A stretch of 64,000 nucleotides of DNA from Sinotaia quadrata. Taxonomy: Eukaryota > Mollusca > Gastropoda > Architaenioglossa > Viviparidae. Shown here piece by piece: positions 1-12,745 of this stretch; position 1 is the stretch's first letter, and every line of letters starts with the position of its first letter. The stretch is taken from NCBI GenBank assembly GCA_028829895.1, contig CM054181.1, forward strand, positions 113,675,860 through 113,739,859, given 5' to 3'. A model generated the notes under the pieces. It saw nothing but the letters and a program-made list of their open reading frames with translations. It made no database searches and was not told the DNA's origin. Position numbers and translations under genes: made by a program.

Positions 1-19
1 ACGCATACTATTCCTACAA

Positions 20-336
20 ACCTAGCTCACTATCTGAGCTCACTATTCTTACTAACCATGCTCACTATCTCCCCAAACCGAGCTCACTATTGTCACTAAC
101 AGAGCTCACCAGTCACTAACCTAGCTCACTATTGTCACTAACCTAGCTCACTATTGTCACTAACCAAGCTCACTATTGTCACAAACTGAGCTCACTATTG
201 TCACTAACTGAGCTCACTATTGTCACTAACCGAGCTCACTATTGTCACAAACTGAGCTCACTATTGTCACTAACCGAGCTCGCTATTGTCACAAACTGAG
301 CTCACTATTGTCACTAACCGAGGTCGCTATTATTAT
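20..336. repeat. 22-bp minisatellite, about 14 copies
   Basis: Unit close to GAGCTCACTATTGTCACTAA plus CC. The collinear place in unit 2 (about 34,530) has a single copy, so the array expanded in unit 1. It lies in the gene A intron that should separate Ig1 from Ig2. Confidence 0.93.
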
Positions 337-849
337 TCATTCAGCAGCTCTTAGAATGGACAAAACAATGAGGTTTACTCATCTATTAATTAATGTATAT
401 TTTAGCAGTAATGGGTTTGAATTTACACCTTTCTTACAGAAAGGATGAATGATAGACATTTTGATATTCATCTTTGTCAAATGACCTTCAAGTATCGGGA
501 TTTGTCTGGCAGCACGAAGAATTACAAAATTCTCCAGGAAAGTCATATGATCCTGAATTTGTTTTGTGTTAATCAAACACATTAATAATAATTATAACAT
601 CAATTTTAATTACAGACTTGTTCAAAATTCGATTTTTCTTTAGTGTGTCAGATTTTTCATTTCTCATCAAGTGTCCGATTATTAATAATTACTAAATATT
701 GAATTTTAAATGATAATTTTCGTAAAATAAATAATTCGTGTCTTCAATGACATGATTTTCAATATTTATAGTATATGGAGCAGATCCGTGTTGCATAAAC
801 TGAAAATTCAATTGGAATGCTAAAGCTACATATAAAAATGTTAATAATT
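337..849. other. Gene A intron 3, shared part
   Basis: Closely matches 34,540-35,070 of unit 2. No coding or RNA signal seen. The match ends at about 850, where unit 1 carries an insertion. Confidence 0.6.
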
Positions 850-3130
850 AATTGTTTTCTAATGATTTGTTCTAGGTCTTTATAGTCCTTAAATGCTGAG
901 CAAAATCATCTTATAAGATGGCGTCTATTCATAAAATATTCTGTTCCAAACGCTCGTCATAAGTTAGGATTTAAAAAAATATGTTCTTAATTCCTCTTTC
1001 TTGCATTTCCCTCAGTCTTAAGAAAATTTTATTGGAAAGAGGTTAAAAACTTAAATTTCATGCTGCCAATTTATCACTAATTTATCAGGAAAAACATTCG
1101 GGCAGTGTATTAGAGTAGCTAGTTTAGTGGAAGGAAAAGTGTTATTACAATAATCATTTGCTTAACAGAAAACACACTGACACATCGTACTAACAAAACA
1201 ATCTCTGTAGTATATCGTACTATTTGAAAATACTGTTTGTGACATATCATACTTATAGAAAATACTGTTTGTGACATATCATATTTATAGAAAATACTGT
1301 TTATGACATATCGTACTTATAGAAAATACTGTTTGTGACATATCATACTAATAGAAACAAAAGTTTTGTGACGTATCGTTCTAACAGAAAGCAGTGATGC
1401 AAATTCAGAAAACATGATTTGTAGAAAACATGGTTTGTGACATATCACACCTATTATCAATGTTTTGACATAATCGCAATACAAAAGATAGTTTGTGACA
1501 TGGCGTATGTCAGAATATATTAAGCAAATTATGTTGTTATATGACATATCTTTTCATAATTCTTAATCCTTCATTTTATTAACCGTCTCTACTATAATTT
1601 ATGAGGAGACTTCCATAAGCACTTAGGCTTAGCTGACGCAACAAACTTGTTTACTCATTAGAAAAATGTAGAACAAGCAAAAGGTGAATGAAAGGTTGTT
1701 AGCCGGATACGGGACACCCATATTTGGTCACTTGCATTACATACCAGGACGTAGCATTGATCTGCCAAATGACCTCGATTCATTCATATATACGCCTGAT
1801 GAATCGAATTCGTCAGACGTGCAGACATTCGTACGGAGTGCCCATTGTCCACGGCTAAACAGATCGCGTCCACCATTTTTTTGACCGCGCCTAACTTCAC
1901 ATAGTGGTAAATATAATTGGCTTCTCTAGACCATATATTTCTCATCATAAAACTGTTGTATTTTTATACTATAAATATCATGTAAAATATTTATGTGATT
2001 ACTAATGATTGCCAAATGATTGTTATATTTTTCTTACAGAAGTTAAGTGGCGTTAGCGATTGTTACACGTGTAAAATGATCAAGTAGAGTAACCATGTGT
2101 ATGTAGCCATATTTCCGTTGATTAATTGTTATCTTGGGAAAGAGCTAATGATAGATAACATGCATTGCAATCACAAGCTAAATTGTATTATAATTACGAT
2201 TGTATTATAATGGAGAAAATATATTGTAAAGAAATAATTTATTCATTCAAAGACTTTCATTAAATTGAATTAACTAAAGCTAATCAGTGGAATTTGAAGA
2301 GTAATCTATCACTGTTACCACAAAGCCCATATGATTGTTATTGCAACACGATGCTGTAGCATGACATTATTTGTTACAGCCGGTCTCAGGTCTTGATCTT
2401 GGATCTTGGTTGGAGTTGGAGCTCGGGAAATCCTACAAAGACTAGAACCCGAAGGAGACCCAACCTGAACTTGATATCTTCAATACTGGAGACATTGTCC
2501 ACCAGTCTATGCCAGGTGCCATAATCTGACAGTGGAAAGGCCAGCTAGAAGATATTTGTTGCGTTACGTCAGGACCACACTGATTGACTGATGGCAACAT
2601 ATTCAACTATTGCACGAACATTAAAAGATAAGTTAATGTACTCCATAGAGATGCAGAACTGAGACACAGATGTGTATAAACTATTCGGGCAGCGCGATAA
2701 GATACTCTGTTAGTTGCGAATCATAATTGTTCATTCTTTTTTTTATTAATTGGATTGTTATTGAATTTATTGTTATCTCACCTATCATTACATAATTGTT
2801 TGTAGCTGACTGGATAGCTAACTGGGGGTGAGCCATAATAAAGGGATAACGGATTATAAATCTTAATTTATAAATAAAGGGGAGATAACATTGTTAACTA
2901 AGGCAAGTCAGTTGATTTATCTAGCAAAGTGCCGTGAGTAATTGCCTGAATACTTGGGTATTTTCGTGGTGGATAAGTCAAGCCATCTTTCTGTCGCTAC
3001 TGTTAGAAATTATTCAATAAACCATTATTGATAACTGGAATCTAAAATAGGACAGAGTCGTTAAACATAGACCGGACATGTGACAGCATAGTTTATGAAA
3101 ACTGTTTGTGACATAATTTAGTAATAGAAA
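850..3130. mobile_element. Unit-1-specific insertion in gene A intron, unclassified
   Basis: About 2.3 kb absent from unit 2, where 35,070 joins directly to the match of 3,135. It contains a degenerate repeat with period about 32 bp (1,180-1,560), a less AT-rich stretch (1,680-1,890) and several AATAAA-like sites near 2,840-3,030. No transposase or reverse transcriptase frame was recognised; termini are not defined. A solo LTR or non-autonomous element is possible. Confidence 0.4.
1180..1560. repeat. About 32-bp tandem repeat, degenerate
   Basis: Repeated GTGACATATCATACTTATAG followed by AAAATACTGTTT; clearest at 1,200-1,395, decaying to 1,560, with a stray copy near 3,075-3,125. Confidence 0.8.
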
Positions 3131-3194
3131 GCAGAAAGCACAAAAAGCAGACACTACGAATTCGAGACACAGACATAACGAATGCATTTCGCTT

Positions 3195-3338
3195 CATATA
3201 CATTAAAGGACCGTGCTAAAACTTACCGGACATATACATATTAAAGGACCATGCTAAAATTTACTGTACATATACATATTAAAAGACCGTGCTAAAAATT
3301 ACCGGACATTACGTATTAAAGGACCATGCTAAAATTAC
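3195..3338. repeat. 37-bp minisatellite built from the Ig1 exon splice donor (gene A)
   Basis: On the minus strand each unit reads like TGTCCGGTAAATTTTAGC followed by a spacer, resembling the true donor at 3,339/3,338 (TGTCCG/GTAATTTTAGC). Three copies follow the real donor; the most distant carries GGTAAGT, a stronger consensus than the real site. Confidence 0.85.
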
Positions 3339-3545
3339 CGGACACTTGCAGAAGCGCAGTTTGAGAATACTTGTAAACTCTTGGTGGATCAAGGACAGTT
3401 AGATGAACTTCATAATACCCAGAGTCTGAGACCGTTACTGATGGCAAGTAGAGACCGGCATTGGGTAGAAACTCGACACCCAGCTTTTCTCCTTCAGGTT
3501 TTATAACGAATTCATCATGGTAAATGGCCAAACTCGTCCGCTTAC
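3339..3545 (-). CDS. FREP: Gene A exon 3: second half of Ig1
   Basis: 207 nt. Acceptor TTTCAG/GTAAG, donor GTGTCCG/GTAATT. Encodes GKRTSLAIYH, DSGYYEVHL, TALLQVS. As in gene B, Val replaces the F-strand Cys. Read-through of the donor adds about six codons then a stop. Three donor-like repeats follow within 150 bp. Confidence 0.88.
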
Positions 3546-6500
3546 CTGAAACAAAATATTCTTTACATTGCAAACTTATCTGAAAAATAATATTTTTTTA
3601 ATTAAGAAGAATTCTAAAAGGAAATAAAAAATGAAATAGGATAAGTATTTTCAGTTTGTTGCAGCAGTACAAGGGTTGATTTATATTAATAATTATAATG
3701 AATATATTTTCTTTTTTGAATGATTCAGTAATTTACTTACTAACATCATTACTGGTATGGAGAAACTGATTACTAAGTATTATTTAATAATTTATTGTTT
3801 CATTGTTGTGTATTATGGACTATGTACTATATGTATTATGGTTCATGTATTATATTATTTATTATTTATCATTTATTATTTACTCTATTATAGTTTAATT
3901 TTTAGATATAAGTTTGTTATTAATATTACTTACTTATTATCTACACAACAGGAGTAGGGGTGGTGTCAGGATATTTTATAAATCTTGCCCGGATCCCATC
4001 AATAAATATTTTTAAAAAAATAGAAATATAGAAAGGAATAAAAATTTACATTAAGAAATAAGCAGAAAAAATCTAAATGTAGATGCAAAAGGCAGTTTAA
4101 CAAGGGCTTGTACAGACATTTGGTGTATCTATTACATCACCAGTAAGACAGGACGGATGTTTTTCTGGGTCATGAGAAGTAAGCTAGTTAATTAAGCACT
4201 GACCAGGCAGAAGTCTGGCAAGTCCATTAAAAAGTAAACATGCATAGTAAGAATGCCTTGATCTTAAAGGGGCACTGAAAGAGGGAAGGAGGTGATTGTT
4301 TAGCGTAGGCAAGTTAACTGAGCGGAAGGAAGTCGGAAGTATTGTTAATCCTACATGTGAATAAGAGTCTGGACACAGTCATGCACTTAGGCCAAACAGA
4401 GTAGCCTTTAAATGGGGAGCAAACCCAAGCCATGTGCTTTTCCCACAACAACAACAACACATGCCAGGTGTGTAGCGGAAGCCCAGATGTCGACGTAGTG
4501 TAAATCTGAAAAATCTCTGTGTGAATGACAAGAGGCTTGAGAAAAAAGAGCGTATGAGATTTTTTAAGGGAATCCATAAGCCATTGTTACAGATTACTTC
4601 AATCCTTGGTTTTCGCTGAACAGAAGGATTTTTGCCACACGTTTAGAGGCTTGCCTTTTGGTAGCAATCACTTCTATTGTTGGCAACAGTTTGTTAAGTG
4701 CATCAGCCATTGGTCATGAGAACGCAATATTACGTTGCTTGGAAAAAAAAGGTCTACATAGACTCTACCAGTGACAGTTAAACTCCACCTTTGTAACTAG
4801 GTTAAGTGAAAGTAGTACATTGGCCAGGAGTGTGAGAACTGTCTATACCCATGTAAGAACTATTGGGAACTTTGTACAAAACTTTTGATGTTGAGAACTT
4901 TGTGCAAATCTTTGAAGAACTGAGAAGAAAAATAAATGAACTTGATCAGGGCAAAATATAACTACTTAGGGGAGGCTAACTTTTCTCTGATGGATATTAC
5001 GAGCATTGTGTTAGGTGTATTTTGTAATTGATTGATTCTGTTCATTTACTTTACTTGTTTAATTTTCTTTTATATAAATATTTTATTAATTTTCATCTGT
5101 CTCGTGTCAATTCATATCTTCATTTCGTGTAAAATTAATTTAATCGTAGTAATCGCGTGTGTCATCATTGTCCATTTGTCTGTCTGTCCATTTGTTTATT
5201 TGTTTGATCGTCCTGTCTGTCGTTATATGTGAGGACTATCTTCTGGGGGCTGAAACGAGTCAACGAAACGATTTGTTGGTACCCCGTACGATGGACGGCA
5301 CAAAATACACACGGTCAGTGCTACCTTTCTCTTCATTTCATGTTGATTCCCACATCTAGTTGGTTAGTTGGTTTGAAAATCAACTGGGTATTTTGAAAGG
5401 AAAATATAGTTTAATCTTGACAGTAGAGTATCAAATAATGACATATTCTTTGAGGCTTGTTTTTTCTGCTAGGTGTGCCAAATGGTTTGCATGATGTCAT
5501 TTTTTATGTCACTATGTTAAATACCCATCAATAGTTCTGTTGGAAAGCAAGTGGAGTATCTTAACACTTTGAAGTTAACTGAAAAGAGAATGTCCCACTT
5601 TCTTGACAAAATCATTAATCGTATAATGAGCCCTTGCAGTGAAATGTCAAGACAAATCAAATCAGATATATGACATCGACTGCTATAGGATCCTCACTTC
5701 AGTAGATATTCCAAGATGGACTAATTGAATGGACTTCGGTAAAAAGTAATAACAGACTTGACGATAATTCAGTGATGGTGGAGCATGAGCTAAATCTGTC
5801 ATTGATGTGAATAGGCAGTTTGGGAAGCCACCCAACCCTGAGAGGCTAGGTCATTCATGAGTAGTCATTTTGTTTTGGGGATCATGCTGACAGCTGATCA
5901 TCCGCTATCAGGGAGGGTCATAATAGAGGGGGTCCAGACAAGGACATTGCCAGTTGAAGGCAGAAAGGGCAATGACATGACAACATGAGCAAGCCGCTAT
6001 ATGTGACCGGTATAAAATATAATTTATATATATATAAATTTGTTATCAATGTGTAGAGGAGCCAAATAGCTCCAGGACTATTTTGACTCTAAATAACTGT
6101 TAAATAAATAAATTTTTAGCTATTATTTTTCTTGACAGGGTGGTTACTGCTGAGAATTATGATTTATTTTTCTCATTTTCACTTTCATCATTCATTGATT
6201 TAGACATTGTCCTGTATTCAAAGAGTGTGTGATTATGAATGAATAATTTGTGAGATGTGGGATTTAAGTGTTTAGAATTTTTTATCACATGAGAGAGAAT
6301 CCACATGACAATAAATGTTAATCATAATCATTAAAAAATAAGTTAGAATATAATATTTTTCCATTTTCATTTTCATCATTCATTGATTTAGAAATTGTCC
6401 TTTATTCTCAGAATGTATGATTTATGAATGAATGATTTGTGAGATGAGTGATTTAAATTTGTTTAACATATGAGAGAGAATCCAAATTACAATAAATATA

Positions 6501-8427
6501 ATTCGTAACCATTAAGAAAAGTAAATTACCTATTATTGTTTTTAAAGTATAGTTGTTATGTTTATATTGTATTGTCCTGTCTTGTTCACATTTTCATTCC
6601 ATTTACAATCTTACATACAAACATATCAACATACAAACTCTACATGATTAATATAAAGAGCTAGGAACACATCCAAGGTGAATGTATTTTGGACGCTGTT
6701 ACCAATATCCAAGAGATCCATGCATAGTACTGACAAATCACGAAAGAACTGAATAAAGTTGTGACTGGTGATGTTGACGTGAGTTTTGCAATGAATTATG
6801 AGGTCCTGATTTCACATTCTTTATTTTTTATCCCCCTTTCCACTGACAGTTGACTTATGACTCCTCTCTCCTTTCCTCCCACCCCTTTTTGTGTGTCAGT
6901 TATGATTTAAGACAGTTGATAAACTAGTGAATGAAGCATTATTATTATTCAGATAGTTGGGCTAGGTCATGTGTGAAACTAATTATTATTAATTCCTTAT
7001 GTTTTTTAGGGACATAATTACATTTTGTAAGAAAAACAAAGAATGTGTAATATACATACTTTATTAGTGACAGAGTTAATTAGAGAGCAGAGATGATTCT
7101 TTTGGATTTGAATGAATTGGCGAATGTTGTAAAATATGCAAATTGTTCAGAGAGGAAGATAGAGGTGGGGTAGTTATATGCACTTCATGAAGAAACTGTT
7201 CATTCTTTGTTACGGTGACTTGTAAGGTTTAACGATGGTACAATCAATGCAGGTGAAGCGAAAATGTTTTGATCTGACGGACCAGCTAGGGTAATCAAAG
7301 AGCAACACAGGAGGCATCTCTTCACATAGTCTAGCACACTGTGTTTTGTTCAGCCAGTATTTGTTTTGGCAGTTTAATAGAGTGTGACTGATGTCATGGC
7401 GACCAAACATGCAGTTACACTTCTCTCCCGTGCAGCAACACTCAATTATGACTCCTTTTGTCAGCATATTTAATCTTGTCTTGATTAGAATATTTTTTTA
7501 AAGTTAGAATAGTTGCTGTTTCCTGGGCTGGTTAAAGATAGTTGGGAAATGATTTAAAGGTTATCACGTTGCATGCAATTATAAATGGGTTATTTATTTT
7601 ATTAGTGTATTGTAAACCGATTTTTACTGAACCAAACAGAAAGAATTATTTGGAAACTGCGACTATATGCTAATATATTCCCGTGATCAGCCTGGAGTGC
7701 GCATGCGTGCATTGCGAGCGTATGCCCGTGGCAATTATTAATTATAATTAATTACCTTGAAATGATCTACGCCATTCCATCAGAAGAAGTTGTTCTGAAG
7801 ACGTCAAGTTAAAAGTCCAGTTCAACGTCAGGTTATCTCCATCACAGACTTGGACAACCGTGCCGTTTGGGAGTATGTTGGACGAAGTCCATTGGAGAGA
7901 TAAAGCGCCTAGACAAAATAGTGCAATGGAGAGATAAAGCGCCCAGACAATAAAGTGCACTGCAGAAATAAATGCATAAATAATTAAACAGAAACATATG
8001 AACATATACATACACAAACAAAGCACACATATATATGTTTGTGTGTGTTTTTGTGTGTGTACACATATATAATGCAAACAAATATATAATACATACAACA
8101 AAAATATTCACGAATAAAGTTGATTTTTAAAACATAAATATGTGCATTATTTTACTAAAATCAATTATATGCACATGTACATATAAGCATTCTCACATAT
8201 AAAGATACATTTACTTGGATATTGTTAAGTTATGAAAACCATATTTTTTAATAGTGGAAATATTTTCGCTCAGTGAAATTTTGTACTTTACGTTTTAAAA
8301 GAAATCACATATCTGTACTCAAGTGAATCACATTAAAGAAAATAATTTCTTTTCTAAAAATTTTAAATGTTTACTTTAATATTTTGACTGTACCTGAAAT
8401 AGTCGCTAAGACAACGAGAACCAGCAT
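3339..8427 (-). CDS. FREP: Gene A: FREP, 5' part (signal peptide and Ig1); continues past the left edge
   Basis: Three exons: 8427-8394, 7908-7756, 3545-3339, with the same lengths (34, 153, 207 nt), phases and splice sites as gene B exons 1-3. The remaining exons (Ig2, ICR, FBG) must lie to the left of position 1. No stop or frameshift is present, so the gene may be intact. Ig1 differs from gene B at about 10 of 119 residues. The second intron is 4.2 kb rather than 2.2 kb because of an unrelated insert. Gene B ends about 7.8 kb upstream, so the genes form a head-to-tail array with separate promoters. Confidence 0.86.
3943..7425. mobile_element. Unit-1-specific segment in gene A intron 2, unclassified
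   Basis: About 3.5 kb that replaces unit 2 positions 36,153-37,636; both junctions are abrupt. It contains a direct duplication of about 190 bp (6,165-6,355 and 6,358-6,535) and a cysteine-rich frame near its right end. No transposase, reverse transcriptase or LTR pair was recognised. Confidence 0.4.
6165..6535. repeat. Direct duplication, two copies of about 185 bp
   Basis: Both copies begin with CATTTTCA(C/T)TTTCATCATTC and share TGAATGAAT, TTTGTGAGAT and ATGAGAGAGAATCCA. The second copy is more diverged. Function unknown. Confidence 0.8.
7210..7467 (-). other. Cysteine-rich open frame, uncertain
   Basis: 85 codons with ten cysteines, starting ECCCTGEKCNC and ending FTCIDC. Unit 2 keeps only the first part (about 37,636-37,675), where the frame diverges. 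Could be a mobile-element fragment, a decayed exon, or chance. No clean GT-AG boundary that fits the FREP phases was found, so it is not assigned to gene A. No family recognised. Confidence 0.25.
7756..7908 (-). CDS. FREP: Gene A exon 2: first half of Ig1
   Basis: 153 nt, acceptor TTTTGTCTAG, donor CAAG/GTAATT. Encodes ALSLQWTSSN, VCDGDNLTLNW, LMEWRRS. Just upstream (about 7921-7945) is a short partial duplication of the exon start; its acceptor has lost the AG, so it should not be used. Confidence 0.88.
8394..8427 (-). CDS. FREP: Gene A exon 1: start codon and signal peptide
   Basis: Identical in sequence to gene B exon 1 (MLVLVVLATIS), followed by a GTACAG donor. Identity of this exon and its donor in both paralogues is the main support for the start codon. 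Confidence 0.8.
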
Positions 8428-8532
8428 TGTGAGTCAATGCTTGAAATGATGAAGTGATGATGACTAGGAAGTCTTTCGAGATACCTTCTGTAATAATATC
8501 AAAAATAGCAAAGCAGTACTTCATCTGCTGGT

Positions 8533-8736
8533 GAGGTGGAATAAATTTTCATATCTCTATTTCTAAACTTAATTGTTATATAAATTGTCGAAGTGACCCG
8601 ACCTTGTGCACTCCTTATGATGGTAATTTTGAAAGTGAGTTGGAGTAAACACTTGAGAATATGCTAGAGTTGAGAATATGCTAGAAATTGCTGATGCGAT
8701 GGAATCCAGTTCCAACTGAATGAGTAGTTTTATTAA
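8533..8736 (+). mobile_element. Family-1 LTR fragment just upstream of gene A start
   Basis: Matches the first about 200 bp of the family-1 LTR (AAATTTTCATATCTC, AGTGACCCGACCTTG, GAGTAGTTTT). It begins about 105 bp upstream of the gene A ATG, antisense to the gene. The same fragment at the same place upstream of gene B shows it was present before duplication. Confidence 0.75.
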
Positions 8737-9255
8737 TTATCCAATTAGCCGGGTCAAACAGTGACTCTTACAACACTGAAAATCGAGGACATATATATCA
8801 GTCTCTGATTCAATATCAACTAATAGTGAAACTTTAATTATGAAATAAACAGGAAAGAAAATTGAGAGAAGGCGGATGTTCTGGGTGAAATTCATAGAAA
8901 AGTGGCCAAGTGTTCATTCCATAGAACATACTAATTGCAATGCCACGTGATCAAACTAATTAAAGTAATTAGGTCAAAGTATCGTCACAGTTTGCATCCT
9001 CAGCAGAAGTATTTTCTGAAAAAACCTGTAATCAGAAGTTAAGTGCACTTGTACTCAAAGTCATTCACAGTGTTTCCTGTCAGCCCTAGAAGAGGGGTGC
9101 ATTAATTGAATTACTGAAGAGAATTTAAAATAATCTTAACGATACATGCACGTTGATCGTATGAGCTCCTTAATTGGCATGGCAACAGCTGAGATGCAAT
9201 GACTGTCTATCTGACAAATACTCACAGTTTGACTCTAGAAAATGTGCTCTAATAT
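8737..9255. other. Conserved upstream region of gene A
   Basis: Matches 39,014-39,535 upstream of gene B with small indels. Probably carries the FREP promoter or its 5' leader together with the LTR fragment. No TATA box could be assigned. Confidence 0.5.
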
Positions 9256-10059
9256 TAAAGGGGTTTTATTTATTTGACCTTGCAGTTTTGGGCTGATGCC
9301 AACAATGATACTGCCGCTGATTTCTCTGGTCTCCGTGTAGATGGCCAAGACCCCAATCAGAGCTGTCACATACTTTCATCGAATGAAATATTTCCCTTTA
9401 TGAAGCTACTGCCTTCATGCAAAGTTTTTCTGTTATCATCAACATCTCGAATCTTCTTCCTATCTCTTCTGATGAACACTGCATTCTTGATGTTCCTAGT
9501 TTAACTACTGACAAAGTCTGATGCTTCATGGAGAGAAATGTTTCTTTGTCACCAATGTCGAATGCCAATGTGCATGACCTCAGCCATGCAGTGGGCATGT
9601 ATCTCATTGTCTTTCTGTAGTTTGCACTATCTGATGTTTTGACTCCCTCTCTCTTCCTGCCTTCAGTTCTCCATTCTTATACTTTCTTAGGGAATTCCAG
9701 AAGGTTCTAGAAGCGTTGCACCTTGCGATCTTAATTTGCTGATGCACATGATTTATTTGCATGTACTTAAATAGCTAAGGCAAAAATCTAATGCGCAGTA
9801 GCTAATATTTTCTATTTGGCTCATCAACAAGCGTCCACGCATCCATGCACATTTATGAATATACTGCATTCGTTCAATATATATATATATTTATACTCTT
9901 CCTCAAATGTATATATATTTATGCATGACATGATACATGTACACTATGTCTACACATTCTGTCTAAACTAAATGAAACCTGGTTACACATGCTCTAGGAC
10001 GTATGCAGTTACTCCCCTTATTCCATTAGTGGTCTTGCGTAGACCATGAAATAAAAAAA
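9256..10059. other. Unit-1-specific intergenic segment, unrecognised
   Basis: Not seen in unit 2. Somewhat less AT-rich than its surroundings, with short open frames on both strands but no recognisable domain. It adjoins the gag fragment and may be more of the same element. Confidence 0.35.
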
Positions 10060-12131
10060 TAATTCTGGCTCTATGCTTTATACCCATAACACCAATCTTG
10101 GGTACTATGAATCCCGCATTAGGTTTGTTATTTGGCTTGTTTTGTCATTTATGCATCATTTATTTGTTAATTTGTCTGCATGGTTCAAAGTTATACCTAA
10201 CTGTCAGATCAATACGTTTCCCATATATTTCCTCGTACCTGTCAGCTTCTTCAACTGACAAACTCTTTGGTCCCTTGTTTTTAACATAAGCTAAAAGTGC
10301 TGGAGGACATGTCGTCTGTCAACCACAAAGTGATCACTAACATCTTTCCCTCTGTCAATGTTCACTTCGTCCAGCTCTAACCACCTCGTCAAAATATGTT
10401 GTAGTTTACTAGCTGACTGTAAAATAGTGTTAATTGATTCTCATTTGTGCTGTTGGAACCTTCACCTGTATGTCTCTGCTAGTTACTCTGAAATAAGCTA
10501 AATAGTTCTGCCTTGTAAGACCCGTACGTAGTTTGTTCCTCCAGAAGTCTGTTAAAGACCATACTGTCTTGACCTTTCATACCTGCCACTAAATGGTTAA
10601 ACCATGAATTTTCTGGTAGGCCTAATCTTAAGGCACACTGTTCAAAGCTTAGCAAATAATCCTCAATATTTTCCTTTTTTTAATTGAAGGAACGAAAATT
10701 AAATTTTACTTTTCTTCCTGAATCTTAGCCACCCTCTTACTTATCTTTAATCTATCTTCCTGTATCTTCAGTTGATTTAAGCCAAACTCTCTATTTCTTT
10801 AATCATTGGCTTCTAACTTGGCTAAAACTACCTCTTGTTTAAGATTACACTGAATTTTCAACCTTCTGTCACTTTCTTCTCTTTATATTTCTAGTTCTAA
10901 CTGGTCATGTACATAGGCCATGATATATTCTGAAACTTTATCTTGTGTGCCTACTATATTAGCCATCACCCTTCTCTCCTGCATTCATCTCATTCTTTCT
11001 TCAAACATAATTTAAATTTTCTTATTTGTAAAGATAACTCTACTTTGGTCATGGGACAACTTAGCGTATTTTGGAGTTATCTGACTGATTTTACAATAGT
11101 ATGTTCACAGACATTCTTGAGTAACTGATAAACTTTAAAACTAGTTAATTAAAATGAACAATCATTGTAAACAGTTAAATACCCACACATCATTAATGGA
11201 AAGTATTGTAATACATTTAACAATAAAATATGCAATCAATAATATAAAAGTCAAAATCTTACTTAAAAATTTGAAAAAGGTAAAATGGATAGACAAAGCA
11301 AACCAAGTTCTAGATAGTGTTATAAAAATAATAAGTGGGATAAGACTGCTTTCTAAACGTCTATTTCACTAGTCAACTATATCTCTTCTAGTTCTGTTTT
11401 TAGTCTAGGCCTCTAGGGTTTCCCGTTAAGTTCTAAGCTCAAGAAATATTTCGATAATTGTTTTCCACATTTACTAATTTCAGCACTTTGACAATTAGTT
11501 TCACAATTTTGAACAAACTCCATTCTTTCTTACATTCCAGTCTCAACTTACAATATCCTGCAATGATATTCATTAGCCTGATAAACGCACATGGCATAAT
11601 AAATACAGCTTATCAAAACAATGCCAAGTATTTAGAAAACTATATGTGAGCAGCTTAGTTCAAACAGTTGTAAAATAAATGTCAACTCGCATAGTTCATC
11701 TCTTTAAACACGAGTATAACAGATCAATAGCAAAATGCATGAAATGTTTCAAAGTCCATTCATGCTCTACCAGTCAGCTAACTCACCATCAAGCTAATGA
11801 CTACCTTTCAAAACTGGACTTCTTGCCACTCCCAATTCAAAGTGATTAGAGAATAGAATTTTGTACATCAAGTAAACGTTTTGATCTCAGCCCATTTCTG
11901 GTCTCGTTCTCGTAAATAATAACCATTGGATAATAAAAACTAATCACTGGTTTGCATTACATCAGCATTTTCTAGCATATTCTTGCCCCGAGCGCTTACT
12001 TCTAACTGAGACACTTTCTAAAATACCATCATAAGGAGTGCCCAAGGTCGGGTTACTTTGACAATTAAACAATTTACATAACAATTAAATTTTAAAATAG
12101 GGATAGGCAAATTTATTCTGCCACACATTTT
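10060..12131 (-). mobile_element. Family-1 LTR retroelement fragment: 5' LTR part plus gag region
   Basis: 10.1-11.1 kb matches the gag region of the elements at 21-22.5 and 52-53.6 kb, 11.15-11.5 kb matches their leader, and 11.5-12.13 kb matches family-1 LTR, ending CCACA before CATTT. The leader joins mid-LTR directly, so the primer binding site is deleted. The LTR is the same insertion as the solo LTR at 44,551-45,786. Confidence 0.7.
10090..11110 (-). pseudogene. Decayed gag-like region of LTR retroelement
   Basis: Nucleotide match to the gag parts of the two better copies; no frame longer than about 60 codons survives. Recognised only by alignment within the window. Confidence 0.6.
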
Positions 12132-12745
12132 AATACTTCTGTCTGAAGCACACCAGGAACGTGGTCGTCAGACTACGTGTTGTATCTCACCTCATCATAA
12201 TCACTTCTTATAAGTCACCAACGTTATAATAATACATGTTTCATGAAAGAGAAAAAGAAAGAAAGATGAAAAGCCCCACATATATTTTATATTATATAAC
12301 GTGTATGTTCTCACAGATTTTTTAGAGTTACAAATGAAGAGATCAATGTATGTTTCTCTTTCTTCAAATATTGATAACATAATACAGCGTTGTAAGTATC
12401 AAAATCTGATGCGTGAAACTTGGAGATTGCCATTTTCAAACAAACATGTCCTGTCAAAATCTACCTTATTTTTCCAGTGACATTTTTGATTCTTCAATAG
12501 CAGTTAGCGTTTTTTAAAGTTTGATTTTCTTTTTAATAAATTGACCATTTTCCTTTCATAATGCTTAGAATATTGTGACATAGATGCATGCCTTGTGTTA
12601 AATGTTCTATATCAGATACCATGGCATATGACGTCAGCTATTATTCAAAGTGAATCATGGAGTGGCTTCTGAATATTTATTTTTCAAAACTGAGCCGAGT
12701 AAATGTTACCTGGAGTGCATCTATACATGTATGAGCATATATATG
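12132..12745. other. Intergenic, shared between units
   Basis: Aligns with 45,787-46,620. No gene seen. At its right end unit 2 shows the empty site of the family-2 insertion. Confidence 0.6.

Noticed and set aside
9398..9607. 69-codon minus-strand frame between genes A and B
   Set aside because: No recognisable domain, no matching copy in unit 2, adjoins retroelement debris.
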